Below, piece by piece: positions 28,387-37,027 of a stretch of DNA of 64,000 nt. The DNA is from Altererythrobacter lutimaris. Its GTDB lineage: Bacteria > Pseudomonadota > Alphaproteobacteria > Sphingomonadales > Sphingomonadaceae. The stretch spans positions 2,330,693 through 2,394,692 of the forward strand of contig NZ_JABWTA010000001.1 of assembly GCF_013371495.1 (NCBI RefSeq), written 5' to 3'. The position numbers and the translations under genes were made by a program. The stretch's first letter is position 1. Each line of letters starts with the position of its first letter. A model generated the notes under the pieces. The model was given only the letters and a program-made list of their open reading frames with translations, made no database searches and was not told the DNA's origin.

Positions 28387-29040
28387 TTAGTTGAGTCGAT
28401 AAACAATACGTGTGGAGTAGCTGCCCGTTGTCGGGTTACCCGCAGCATCCAGCGCAGGATCAAACCGAGCGTAACGCTCCATGCCTTTGCAAGCTGCATC
28501 GTCGAGAATGCTAGAGCCGCTCGACGCGGTTACACGGCAACCCGCGACGCGACCGTTCGCGCCAACAGATACGGCAACGCCAACTACGCCTTCGGTCTCT
28601 TCGCGCAGGGCACGTGACGGATAGTTTTCTTGAATCCGGCGCGCCCAGCGGCTTTGACCTTTCGGCGAAGCGCCACGCGCTTGTGACGGAGGTGCCGGCG
28701 GAGCTGGCGGCGGCACAGCGAGCACTGGCGGTGCAGGCGGTGGTATCGTCGGCTGGGTACGAATAGGCGGAGGAGCCGGCGCGATATTGATCGGCGGCGG
28801 CGGCGCAACCGGTGGCGGTGGCGCAACGTCCTGCGGTTCGGGTGGAGGAGGCGGTTCATCCTCCGGCTCAGGTGGCGGTGGTTCCTCGATATCGACAGTC
28901 GTAACGCGCTCGATCACCGTCTTGGCTGCTTCGATAGCAAGCCCGGTAATCAGCATGTATCCGACCGCGACGTGAATCAGAGCAACGATCACAATCGCAA
29001 CCATGCGATTTCCGCTCATCTCTTGGTCAGCGTAAGCCAT
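28387..29040 (-). CDS. tonB: TonB-family energy transducer
   Basis: The 217-residue protein spans the periplasm to pass energy to outer-membrane receptors. It has one N-terminal membrane helix (about 12-35), then a stretch very rich in Pro (about 53-122, with PPPPEP and PPPPP runs), and a C-terminal TonB domain near 130-217 with YPSRALREETEGVVGVAVSV. GGAGAG precedes the ATG. It is first in the operon with exbB and two exbD genes. It could serve the receptor at 59888 among others. Confidence 0.93.
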   Translation of the reverse strand: MAYADQEMSGNRMVAIVIVALIHVAVGYMLITGLAIEAAKTVIERVTTVDIEEPPPPEPEDEPPPPPEPQDVAPPPPVAPPPPINIAPAPPPIRTQPTIPPPAPPVLAVPPPAPPAPPSQARGASPKGQSRWARRIQENYPSRALREETEGVVGVAVSVGANGRVAGCRVTASSGSSILDDAACKGMERYARFDPALDAAGNPTTGSYSTRIVYRLN

Positions 29041-29438
29041 CCAGTCGCTTTCTCTCCATTCCTTATGCCGACACGAAACCGGCTAAGTCTTGCATCCGCA
29101 AACGCATGCCTGCGGAGCGTCGACGCACTCCAACAATCTGTCTGACCGGTTCACGCGGAGCGACCCGGCGAACGAGCGATTCGGTAACGAAAGCTATGTC
29201 TCGACCTCTTCCCTCGCAGGATCGCCGCCCGTTTATGTCCCCATGGCATGCAATCCGAAAGCCCGCTTTAACGGGCAAGCGAACCCCAAGCAAACGCTTT
29301 ATCGGTTCAGCGGCAATTCAGTGCTTGTCGTCTGGAAGCGATTGGACAAGAATTCAGCGCGTGGCATGGCATTTGATCAAGCCGCTGATTTCGAGTGAGA
29401 ATTATTTTAACTACCTGTTAGGATTTGATTTTTTGCAA
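29041..29438. other. Intergenic region between tonB and an exported protein gene
   Basis: Nearly 400 bases with divergent flanking genes, so it should hold promoters for both. I see one short hairpin (GCCCG-CTTTAA-CGGGC near 29262) and an AT-rich stretch at 29396-29440 just before the ATG of the exported protein. Open frames here are not convincing as genes. Confidence 0.5.
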
Positions 29439-30287
29439 ATGGCTCGCAAAATCTGGTTCGTCATCGCAGCGCTAGCCGCTGCTTCGCTTGCTCCGCTCTC
29501 AGCGCAAAATGAAAGTGCAAATGAAAGTGCATTGGCTGGACCGACCTATGCAGATTTGGCCGCTCTTGCCGATTCTGCAGGGCTCGTATTGCGGGCTGAG
29601 ATTCGCAAACAGGCAGAAGTCGAGCCGGAGCGTGCTCCCGGCCTCGCACCGGGCTATGCGCGTCTTTATGTTACGGCGCGAACAGAGGCGCTTATCAGTG
29701 GCCGGGTTCCTATGGGCGAGGAGCTGACTTATCTGGCCGACGTGCCGCTCAATGCGAACGGCAAAGTGCCTCGGTTGAAGCGCCTTCAGGTTTTGCTTTT
29801 TGCCAATCCTGTGACGGGCCGTCCTCGCGCCATTCAGCTGGTTGCGCCCAGCGGCCAGCTGCAGCACTCGCCGGAATTGGAAGCACGCCTGCGCCCGATT
29901 CTCGCAGACCTTGCACAGCCTGACAGTCCGCCAGCCATTACCGGAGTGCGCGATGCTTTCTCAGTGCGCGGCAACCTATCTGGCGAATCGGAAACGCAGA
30001 TCTTCCTCAACACCGATGGCAGTGCACCTGCTTCGATCAGTGTCTTGCGTCGTCCGGGCCGTCCGCCCGTATGGGGCGTTTCTTGGGGCGAGATCATCGA
30101 TGCAGCAGCGCTGCCGCCAGAGCCGAATTCCATTGGCTGGTATCGTCTGGCTTGCTCGCTTCCCGAACAATTGCCGGCAGGCGCGCTTTATAGCGATGAC
30201 CCGACAGCGCGCCGTCAGGCAGCGGCCGACTATGTCTTCGTAAGGCAGTCGCTAGGGCCCTGCGAACGCAGGCTGCCCGAGTTCTAG
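29439..30287 (+). CDS. Hypothetical exported protein
   Basis: I do not recognise a family. The 282-residue product has a signal peptide with likely cleavage after PLSAQ near residue 21. The mature protein is soluble, rich in Ala, Leu and Arg, with no membrane segment. Two Cys residues near the C-terminus (ACSLPEQ and GPCERR) could pair. I chose the ATG at 29439 because the signal sequence then begins directly; the frame is open another 111 codons upstream but that part has a random composition. It lies before hom on the same strand. Confidence 0.65.
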   Translation: MARKIWFVIAALAAASLAPLSAQNESANESALAGPTYADLAALADSAGLVLRAEIRKQAEVEPERAPGLAPGYARLYVTARTEALISGRVPMGEELTYLADVPLNANGKVPRLKRLQVLLFANPVTGRPRAIQLVAPSGQLQHSPELEARLRPILADLAQPDSPPAITGVRDAFSVRGNLSGESETQIFLNTDGSAPASISVLRRPGRPPVWGVSWGEIIDAAALPPEPNSIGWYRLACSLPEQLPAGALYSDDPTARRQAAADYVFVRQSLGPCERRLPEF

Positions 30288-30413
30288 GAGCTTCGCAGCC
30301 AAGCCAGTCTTGTCCGCACTCTAGACAATTCCCTTTCACATGGCGCGAAACCCGCGCTAGTGCCCGCCTCGTCTTGGGACGTGCGAACCGGTGATGAAAG
30401 GGATTGCCTCGCT

Positions 30414-31730
30414 ATGAATGAAACGCTGCCTCCTTTGCGCATCGCCTTGGCCGGGATCGGCACCGTTGGAGCAGGCGTGATCCGCTTGCTTGAGGCGAAC
30501 CGCGATGTGATCGCCGCTCGTGCTGGTCGCTCAATTGAAGTCGTCGCGGTCAGTGCGCGCGATCGCAGCAAGGATCGGGGTGTCGATCTCAGCACTTTTG
30601 GCTGGGAAGACGATATGACTGCACTTGCGGCATGCAACGATGTGGATGTCGTGGTAGAGCTAGTCGGCGGCTCGGATGGTCCGGCCCTCGCGCTCGCTCG
30701 TACAACGCTTGAGCGCGGCAAAGGCCTTGTCACAGCCAATAAAGCGATGATCGCGCATCATGGTTTGACGCTCGCGCAAAGCGCAGAGGCGCGCGATGTC
30801 CCGCTCAAGTTTGAAGCCGCGGTCGCTGGCGGCATTCCAGTGGTGAAGGGTCTGCGCGAAGGCACGTCGGCCAACCGGCTTGAAAGAATTTACGGCATCC
30901 TCAACGGGACCTGCAATTACATCCTGTCAGAGATGGAAGACACCGGCGCTGACTTTGGCGAAACGCTTAGCGAAGCGCAGCGGCTTGGTTACGCTGAAGC
31001 GGACCCTGAGTTTGACATTGAAGGGATCGATGCTGCGCACAAGTTGGCGATCCTTGCAGCAATAGGATTCGGCGCCGAGATTGATTTCAATAATGTGCGC
31101 ACAACCGGGATTACGAGGATTACAGCAGCGGATATCGCTCAGGCCGACGCGCTCGGCTATGTTATCCGACTGATTGCAGAGGCCGATGTTGAACACAGCG
31201 AGGATGGCGCAAAATTGCTCCAGCGTGTGCGTCCATGTCTGGTTTCTAAAGCGCACCCGCTTGCGCCAGTTGATGGCCCTACCAACGCCGTCGTCGCGGA
31301 AGGCAATTTTTCAGGCCGCTTGCTTTTTCAAGGGGCAGGTGCCGGCGAAGGTCCTACCGCAAGTGCTGTGGTTGCAGACTTGATTGACATCGCCCGCGAT
31401 GAAGTAGGCGCGCCGCTCTCCATACCGGTTTCGCAGCTGGTCAAGATGGCACCGCTAGAGCCCGGCCATAGAGTAGGCTCGACCTATATCCGCTTTACAG
31501 TTGCGGATCGCCCCGGCGTACTCGCGGAAATTACCGCCGCTATGCGCGATGCCGATGTTTCTATCGAGAGCCTGCTTCAGAAAGGCCGCGCCGGGGAAGG
31601 CGAAGATGTGCTGGTCGCAATGGTCACGCATGAAGGCCCGGAAAAATGCGTGAGCGAGGCGATTGGCCTGCTTGAAGGGTCTGACAGCCTTACGGCTGCT
31701 CCTCTGGTTCTTCCGATTCTTCCGGATTAG
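30414..31730 (+). CDS. hom: Homoserine dehydrogenase
   Basis: Reduces aspartate semialdehyde to homoserine on the way to threonine, methionine and isoleucine. The N-terminal NAD(P) loop is AGIGTVGAGV (about 12-21). The conserved catalytic region contains NGTCNYILSEME near 178-190 and GYAEADPEFDIEGIDAAHK near 206-224, which includes the active-site Asp and Lys. The C-terminal ACT domain (about 355-430) is a likely site of feedback control by threonine. I chose the ATG at 30414, with GAAAGGGA upstream. Its 3' end overlaps the convergent gene by 41 bases. Confidence 0.95.
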   Translation: MNETLPPLRIALAGIGTVGAGVIRLLEANRDVIAARAGRSIEVVAVSARDRSKDRGVDLSTFGWEDDMTALAACNDVDVVVELVGGSDGPALALARTTLERGKGLVTANKAMIAHHGLTLAQSAEARDVPLKFEAAVAGGIPVVKGLREGTSANRLERIYGILNGTCNYILSEMEDTGADFGETLSEAQRLGYAEADPEFDIEGIDAAHKLAILAAIGFGAEIDFNNVRTTGITRITAADIAQADALGYVIRLIAEADVEHSEDGAKLLQRVRPCLVSKAHPLAPVDGPTNAVVAEGNFSGRLLFQGAGAGEGPTASAVVADLIDIARDEVGAPLSIPVSQLVKMAPLEPGHRVGSTYIRFTVADRPGVLAEITAAMRDADVSIESLLQKGRAGEGEDVLVAMVTHEGPEKCVSEAIGLLEGSDSLTAAPLVLPILPD

Positions 31731-32355
31731 TCTCTGGTTCCGGTCTTGTCTGCGCACCTGTGGTCAGGGTCGGCCGGACCGGAGGCAAGCCCAGCTCTTC
31801 CTGGCTTGGAGGCGCTCCTCGATCATTACCGAGTGGCGGAAGCCCGCGCGCAATCCTGTCAGCATCCGAGCCTGGCGGCGCTTCGGGCAGCGACTCGATG
31901 TCAATGATGAGGGCAGCTTCCTTGGGGCAAGGCGGAATGAAGCAGAGCCCCGAAGCAGTTGCCGGTCCTTTGAATATTCCTGCGCCCGCGACATCAGGTG
32001 CCTGAGGATCGTTCGCGAAAGCTGTTTCCTCCGCATACCGCCTTTGTGCATCACTCGGGCTTGTTGTTCGGAACTCGCGTTGATCCTGCTTCCTGCGACA
32101 GACGATGATCTCGCCCGATATGATTGCGGCCTCCTGCTCGTCCGTGCAGTCTTCGAATGGTGGCGGGGGACCATAAAGCTCGTCTGCGTCAGCAAGGATG
32201 TCGATGGTTGTATCGCCATCGGGAGTTCGCTCGGTTTCGCGTTCAGTGAAGTCCTCTGCTTTTTCCAATTTAAACTCGGAGGCTGCCTGTTCCTGAGCAG
32301 ACACGCTGGCTGGCAAGCAAAGCGCTAAGCAAGCAAATGCCATCCGTCTCACCAT
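31690..32355 (-). CDS. Hypothetical exported protein, Pro/Glu-rich C-terminus
   Basis: No family recognised. The 221-residue product has a signal peptide ending near ASVSAQ (about residue 21). The mature part is acidic; two Cys pairs (DCTDEQ with IVCRRK, and LCFIPPC) may form disulfides. The last 25 residues are mostly Pro and Glu. Start: ATG at 32355, with a second ATG four codons in. The stop lies inside the end of hom on the opposite strand (41-base convergent overlap). It is divergent from glpX. Confidence 0.65.
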   Translation of the reverse strand: MVRRMAFACLALCLPASVSAQEQAASEFKLEKAEDFTERETERTPDGDTTIDILADADELYGPPPPFEDCTDEQEAAIISGEIIVCRRKQDQREFRTTSPSDAQRRYAEETAFANDPQAPDVAGAGIFKGPATASGLCFIPPCPKEAALIIDIESLPEAPPGSDADRIARGLPPLGNDRGAPPSQEELGLPPVRPTLTTGAQTRPEPETNPEESEEPEEQP

Positions 32356-32487
32356 GGGCCATAAGTCTCGCAGCCTTCTCGACAAATGGACCTCCTTGTG
32401 GCTAAGCGCGCCGGAAAGGTCGCCAACCGATAACTGCGCCAAGCCGCAGAGTTCTTCATTCTTGCCACGCAAAGGGCTGAATTCGCC

Positions 32488-33495
32488 ATGAATGCTACTG
32501 AAAACGCTGACCTGCTTGCCAACAAACCGGACGCCGCAAACGCGCTTGACCGTGTGCTCGTACTGGAAATGGTGCGTGTGACAGAAGCGGCGGCTGTTGC
32601 CGCTTCCAATCTAATCGGTCGCGGCGATGAAAAGGCAGCCGATGCGGCGGCTGTGGAAGCGATGCGCAAAGCATTCGATACGCTCTATATGGACGGCACG
32701 GTGGTGATCGGCGAAGGCGAACGCGATGAAGCGCCGATGCTTTATATCGGCGAGAAGGTTGGCGGGGCTCCTGGCAAGGGTCCGAAAATCGACATCGCGC
32801 TGGATCCGTTGGAAGGGACGACCATCACGGCAAAGGCCGGCCCTAACGCTCTGGCAGTTCTCGCAGCAGCAGAAGAGGGCAACCTTCTGAATGCGCCTGA
32901 CACTTACATGGACAAGATTGCGGTCGGCCCTGGCTATCCAGCCGATGTCATCGATCTTGCAAAGACCCCGACAGAGAATGTGAAGTCGGTCGCTGCGGCA
33001 AAAGGTGTAGAGCCGCATGAGATCATCGTTTGCGTGCTCGACCGGCCGCGTCATGCAGACTTGATCGCAGAGCTGCGCAGCATCGGTTGCGGTGTTGTGC
33101 TGATTGGCGATGGCGACGTCGCTGGCGTGATCGCGGTCACCGATGAAGACACGACAATCGACATGTATATGGGTCAGGGCGGCGCCCCGGAAGGCGTGCT
33201 CGCAGCAGCCGCTTTGCGATGTGTTGGCGGACAGTTCAACGGACGACTGGTCTTCCGCAATGACGATGAAAAAGCGCGCGCGCGCAAATGGGGCATTGAA
33301 GACCTTGATCGCATCTACAAGCTGGAAGACCTTGCCAAGGGCGATTGTATCTTTGCCGCAACCGGTGTGACATCAGGCTCGCTGCTCGAAGGCGTCAAGC
33401 GCAAACGCGGCGGCCTCATGACAACTGAAAGCGTTGTCATGCGCGCGAGCTCGGGCACTGTGCGCTGGGTCCGGGGCGAGCACCGGGTGAAGTGA
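32488..33495 (+). CDS. glpX: Fructose-1,6-bisphosphatase class II
   Basis: Hydrolyses fructose 1,6-bisphosphate to fructose 6-phosphate in gluconeogenesis. Features of the GlpX family are clear: EMVRVTEAAAVAASNLIGRGDEK starts near residue 31, VIGEGERDEAPMLYIGE near 73, and the metal-binding DPLEGTT near 105. Length (335 residues) fits. The next gene starts within about ten bases and may be cotranscribed. Confidence 0.95.
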   Translation: MNATENADLLANKPDAANALDRVLVLEMVRVTEAAAVAASNLIGRGDEKAADAAAVEAMRKAFDTLYMDGTVVIGEGERDEAPMLYIGEKVGGAPGKGPKIDIALDPLEGTTITAKAGPNALAVLAAAEEGNLLNAPDTYMDKIAVGPGYPADVIDLAKTPTENVKSVAAAKGVEPHEIIVCVLDRPRHADLIAELRSIGCGVVLIGDGDVAGVIAVTDEDTTIDMYMGQGGAPEGVLAAAALRCVGGQFNGRLVFRNDDEKARARKWGIEDLDRIYKLEDLAKGDCIFAATGVTSGSLLEGVKRKRGGLMTTESVVMRASSGTVRWVRGEHRVK

Positions 33496-33505
33496 ATTGA
33501 TCGCC

Positions 33506-34180
33506 ATGCGGTCCGACGAATCTTCGGGTTCTTCACTGGGCCGGTGGGCGGCTCTTGGCGTATTCGTCACCGGAGTTCTTTACGTTACGGCGTTGGGTGG
33601 CGGCTTTGCTTCGCTAGATAGCGCGCAGGATCCCATCGGCGATCCTTGGTTCACGATCCTGGAGCTGCTCATCCTGACTGAACTCCCACTGCTAGTCATG
33701 TTGTTCAGCGCGCTTCATATGCGAACACCAGTGCCACTTCGTCCATATTCACTCGCGGCGTTGATCTTCATCTGCACGCTTACCACCATCTCTGCTTCAG
33801 TCCATTTCTCAATCCTCACGCTTTCTCGAACTGAGCTGTTCCAGCAGGATGATATTTCGAGGGCGCTGTTTGCATTTGAGTGGCCGTCTGTGGCCTATGC
33901 GCTGGACATCCTGGCCTGGGATGGCCTGTTTCCCCTCGCACTGTTTTGTATCGCAGCTACGTTCAGTCCGACTGGAAGGGAAAAGATAGTGCGGCGGCTG
34001 GTCCTGGTCAGCGCCTGGCTATCTCTTGCCGGGCTCGCGGGGGTTGTGTTTGCCGACATGCAGCTGCGAAACATTGGTATTTTGGGCTATGGTATGATTT
34101 GGCCTTTGGCAGCTTTGGCGATGGTGGGCCTTTTCAAAACCGAGACGAGAGCAGTCAGCAGCGAGGACGCCTTGTCATGA
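33506..34180 (+). CDS. Hypothetical integral membrane protein
   Basis: The 224-residue protein has six or seven hydrophobic helices and little else to classify it. A conserved-looking charged spot is FEWPSVAYALDILAWDGLFPLALF near 128-150. No enzymatic motif is seen. I chose the ATG at 33506; a TTG three codons earlier is also possible. It starts 10 bases after glpX and its stop overlaps the next ATG (ATGA), so it is coupled to the YitT-like gene. Confidence 0.6.
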   Translation: MRSDESSGSSLGRWAALGVFVTGVLYVTALGGGFASLDSAQDPIGDPWFTILELLILTELPLLVMLFSALHMRTPVPLRPYSLAALIFICTLTTISASVHFSILTLSRTELFQQDDISRALFAFEWPSVAYALDILAWDGLFPLALFCIAATFSPTGREKIVRRLVLVSAWLSLAGLAGVVFADMQLRNIGILGYGMIWPLAALAMVGLFKTETRAVSSEDALS

Positions 34181-34815
34181 AAGCATCTGATCCTGGCGAA
34201 CCCAATCAGCCTGTCAGCCATACGCTGCTTGAAGATGCACTCGCACTGATCGTCGGATGCATCTTTGTCGCGACCGGCCTTGCAATTCTGCATGCGGCAG
34301 GATTGGTCGCAGGGGGTATGGCGGGAACGGCGCTGCTGGTCTCACAGTTTGTGCCGCTTGCGCCTGGCCTGCTTCTCGGACTGCTCACTCTTCCTTTTCT
34401 GGTCCTCGGATACTTCGCGATTGGGCCGCTGTTTGCGCTGCGCACAGTTGTGGCAAGCGTGGGTATAGCGGTGCTGTCAGTAGTGGCTGAAGATACGGTA
34501 CGGCTGGGCGTTGACAGCCCCTTAGTCGCGGCGATTGCTGGCGGAACCTTGCTTGGGCAAGGCATGCTGATGCTGGTCCGTCATGGTACCGGGCTTGGCG
34601 GCTTTGGCGTGCTCGCGGTCTGGCTCTTGCAGAAATTCGGCTGGCCGATTGGGCGGACTGCTATTGTTGTCGATGTTATCGTTCTTGGGGTGAGCGCGAT
34701 CTTCCTCGCGCCAATTCCGCTGATGTGGTCGGCTTTGTGCGCGATCATCATGGGCGCGATTGTCTATCTCTGGCATCGTCCGGGCGTTTATGCCGGTGCA
34801 TCCAGGATGGGTTGA
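34177..34815 (+). CDS. YitT-family membrane protein
   Basis: The 212-residue protein has about six membrane helices and matches the N-terminal transmembrane part of the YitT/DUF161 family: LGIxL-type start near 22-40, AGLVAGGMAGTALLVSQF, then GTGLGGFGVLAVWLLQKF near 140-157. The C-terminal soluble domain (DUF2179) found in Bacillus YitT is absent. It begins with ATGA overlapping the previous stop; an open frame further upstream is antisense-like and was ignored. Function is unknown. Confidence 0.75.
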   Translation: MKASDPGEPNQPVSHTLLEDALALIVGCIFVATGLAILHAAGLVAGGMAGTALLVSQFVPLAPGLLLGLLTLPFLVLGYFAIGPLFALRTVVASVGIAVLSVVAEDTVRLGVDSPLVAAIAGGTLLGQGMLMLVRHGTGLGGFGVLAVWLLQKFGWPIGRTAIVVDVIVLGVSAIFLAPIPLMWSALCAIIMGAIVYLWHRPGVYAGASRMG

Positions 34816-34949
34816 TGAGCTAGGCCACTGGCGCGCTCCGCGCTGGGCAAAACCTCTCACCGCTCTCTGTTGCAAACAGGCCGCCCTCAGCTAAGCCAAA
34901 CGCCAGACAAGCGTCGCGATTCGGCGCGCGATTCGGGGATCACACCGCC

Positions 34950-35885
34950 ATGAAGATCATGTCCGGCAATTCGAACTTGCCGCTCGCTCGGGCAATTGCC
35001 GCCTATCTCGAAATGCCGCTCACCGATGCGAGTGTCAGGCGTTTTGCCGATGAGGAAATCTTCGTCGAGATCAACGAGAATGTCCGCGGCGAAGATGTCT
35101 TCCTGATTCAGCCGACCAGCTTTCCGGCCAATGACAATCTGATGGAGCTGCTGATCTGCATTGACGCGTTGAAGCGTGCATCAGCCAAGCGTATCACAGC
35201 GGTTGTACCCTATTTCGGCTATGCGCGGCAGGACAGAAAGCCGGGTCCACGCACACCGATCTCTGCCAAGCTTGTGGCAAACCTTGTGACAGAGGCAGGT
35301 GCGGATCGCGTTCTCGCGGTCGATCTGCACGCGGGGCAAATCCAGGGCTTTTTCGATATCCCGACCGACAACCTCTATGCCGCCCCTGTCATGGCAGCCG
35401 ATATCCAGGCGCGCTATGGCGATCAGGACCTTATGGTGGTCTCGCCCGATGTTGGCGGCGTGGTCCGCGCCAGGGCGCTTGCAAAAAGGCTCGACAATGC
35501 GCCGCTCGCTATCGTCGACAAACGCCGCGACCGCCCTGGTGAAAGCGAAGTCATGAACATCATTGGCGACGTGCAAGGGCGCCATTGCATACTGATTGAC
35601 GACATCGTCGATTCCGGCGGGACTTTGTGCAACGCCGCGCAAGCGCTGCTTGACCAAGGGGCCAAGTCAGTCGCCGCCTATATCACGCACGGTGTCCTGT
35701 CCGGCGGAGCGGTTGCCCGGGTCGAAGGCTCTGCGCTGAAAGAGCTAGTGATCACGGACAGCATCCGACCCACTGATGCCGCGATGGAGGCGGAGCGCAT
35801 CCGCATCCTTACGATTGCGCCATTGGTCGGTGAAGCCGTGCGCCGGATTGCTGACGAAAGCTCGGTTTCCAGCCTGTTCGACTGA
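34950..35885 (+). CDS. prs: Ribose-phosphate pyrophosphokinase
   Basis: Makes PRPP from ribose 5-phosphate and ATP for nucleotides, histidine and tryptophan. Signatures: [14 protein letters not shown] near 89-102, the ribose-5-phosphate loop DDIVDSGGT near 217-225, and [14 protein letters not shown] near 128-141. Length (311 residues) is normal. It converges with the AraC-type regulator downstream with four bases between the stops. It feeds apt at 8249. Confidence 0.96.
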   Translation: MKIMSGNSNLPLARAIAAYLEMPLTDASVRRFADEEIFVEINENVRGEDVFLIQPTSFPANDNLMELLICIDALKRASAKRITAVVPYFGYARQDRKPGPRTPISAKLVANLVTEAGADRVLAVDLHAGQIQGFFDIPTDNLYAAPVMAADIQARYGDQDLMVVSPDVGGVVRARALAKRLDNAPLAIVDKRRDRPGESEVMNIIGDVQGRHCILIDDIVDSGGTLCNAAQALLDQGAKSVAAYITHGVLSGGAVARVEGSALKELVITDSIRPTDAAMEAERIRILTIAPLVGEAVRRIADESSVSSLFD

Positions 35886-35889
35886 TTGC

Positions 35890-36900
35890 TTACTCTGCTT
35901 CCCAAGGCCGGCGCTCGCCCGGCATGATGCGATTGAGGATTTCCAGCCGGCGCGCTTGTCGTGTTTCAAGGTTGATCGTCATCAGAGGGTGAGGCGTGGA
36001 CCGGAAGGCTGCCGGGGTATTCGCGAAGAACGCCTGAAACTCCCGGATCAAATGCGACTGATCGAAATAGCGCAGCAGCAATTCCTGTTCTTCCGCTTCA
36101 TCGGCGACACCGCATAATTGCGCTGCCAAATCCAGCGCTCGCGCGCGGCGCAAAACCTTCTTGGGGCTTAACCCGAAGTCGCGTTTCACGATCCGTTCAA
36201 GCTGCCGCAAACTGATCCCTTGCTCTTCCGCAACGTCGCCCGGGGCGATGTTGGGATTAAGGAAGGCCGCTCGCTCAAATGCGGTCGAGACAGGATCAGG
36301 TGGCTCCGGGTCTAGCTTCTCGATGAGCAACCGCAAACGTGCTTCCAATTGCGCGATCCACTGGTCGGGTGTGGCGCTTGCCGGATACTCGCTGGCCATG
36401 TCGCTCTCGATAAGCCCCAGTGGATCACCGCGCACAATCCGGTCGAGCAGCTCCGGCGCCTTCTGGTCGGCTAGCCGCGTGAGCGCGCCGGGTCGCAGGC
36501 CGACACCGATCGCAACAACCGGGCCGGTGCAAGTGAGCGGCATATATTTCGAGTGCGGCCCGAACAGAAGAGCCTCGTCCTGATAGGCGTCGTGCCCATC
36601 CTTGCTCTGCGCGGTCCAGCGACCGCGTTGCACTAGGCGCTGATAAGCAAGGTCATTGCACATGCCACAAACGATGGTGTGATCTGCTTCGGTTTCGATC
36701 CGCGCGGCGACGAGCCGCGCGACCCATGGGCGCAGGCCATCGGAAGGTTCGCGATTAACGGAGAGCGGCAGTCCGGACGTACTGGTTCCGGAGCGCGAGT
36801 CCAGCGCATCCAGGCTTTCGTGCTTACTGCCTGAGGCAGGCTTCTTGTCCATGCGACCCCGTTCCTCAATGATCTTCTCAAGAGATCTGTCTGCAAACAT
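35890..36900 (-). CDS. AraC-type transcriptional regulator (copy A)
   Basis: The 336-residue protein has an N-terminal sensor-like half and a C-terminal AraC/XylS DNA-binding domain. The domain (about 230-310) includes ISLRQLERIVKRDFGLSPKKVLRRAR and ends with FYAFFANTPAAFR-like second helix-turn-helix. It is closely related to the next gene (37028-38017): both share VCGM/SCGM, GRWTAQSKDGH/GNWTAETRDGH and RRLEIL-type C-termini. The ATG at 36900 is used; an ATG at 36852 is possible. A nested dyad at 36957-37000 lies in its promoter region. Confidence 0.85.
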   Translation of the reverse strand: MFADRSLEKIIEERGRMDKKPASGSKHESLDALDSRSGTSTSGLPLSVNREPSDGLRPWVARLVAARIETEADHTIVCGMCNDLAYQRLVQRGRWTAQSKDGHDAYQDEALLFGPHSKYMPLTCTGPVVAIGVGLRPGALTRLADQKAPELLDRIVRGDPLGLIESDMASEYPASATPDQWIAQLEARLRLLIEKLDPEPPDPVSTAFERAAFLNPNIAPGDVAEEQGISLRQLERIVKRDFGLSPKKVLRRARALDLAAQLCGVADEAEEQELLLRYFDQSHLIREFQAFFANTPAAFRSTPHPLMTINLETRQARRLEILNRIMPGERRPWEAE

Positions 36901-36956
36901 CTGGACAATGTTTGCTACTGTTCGAAGTCCATCCTGCGCAGCCTCTATGGGCGCTC

Positions 36957-37000
36957 AACACGTTGAGTCTATTGCAAGTACCTTGCAAAAGCAACGTGTT
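36957..37000. promoter_or_regulatory. Nested inverted repeat upstream of AraC-type regulator copy A
   Basis: AACACGTTG (36957-36965) is the exact reverse complement of CAACGTGTT (36992-37000). Inside it lie two TTGCAA hexamers (36972-36977 and 36983-36988), almost concentric with the outer arms. The element sits 57-100 bases before the regulator ATG at 36900, in the gap between the two related regulator genes. It may be an operator, for example for autoregulation, or a stem-loop in the leader RNA. Confidence 0.5.
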
Positions 37001-37027
37001 ATGCGGACCTCAGTTGCACGCGCTTTG

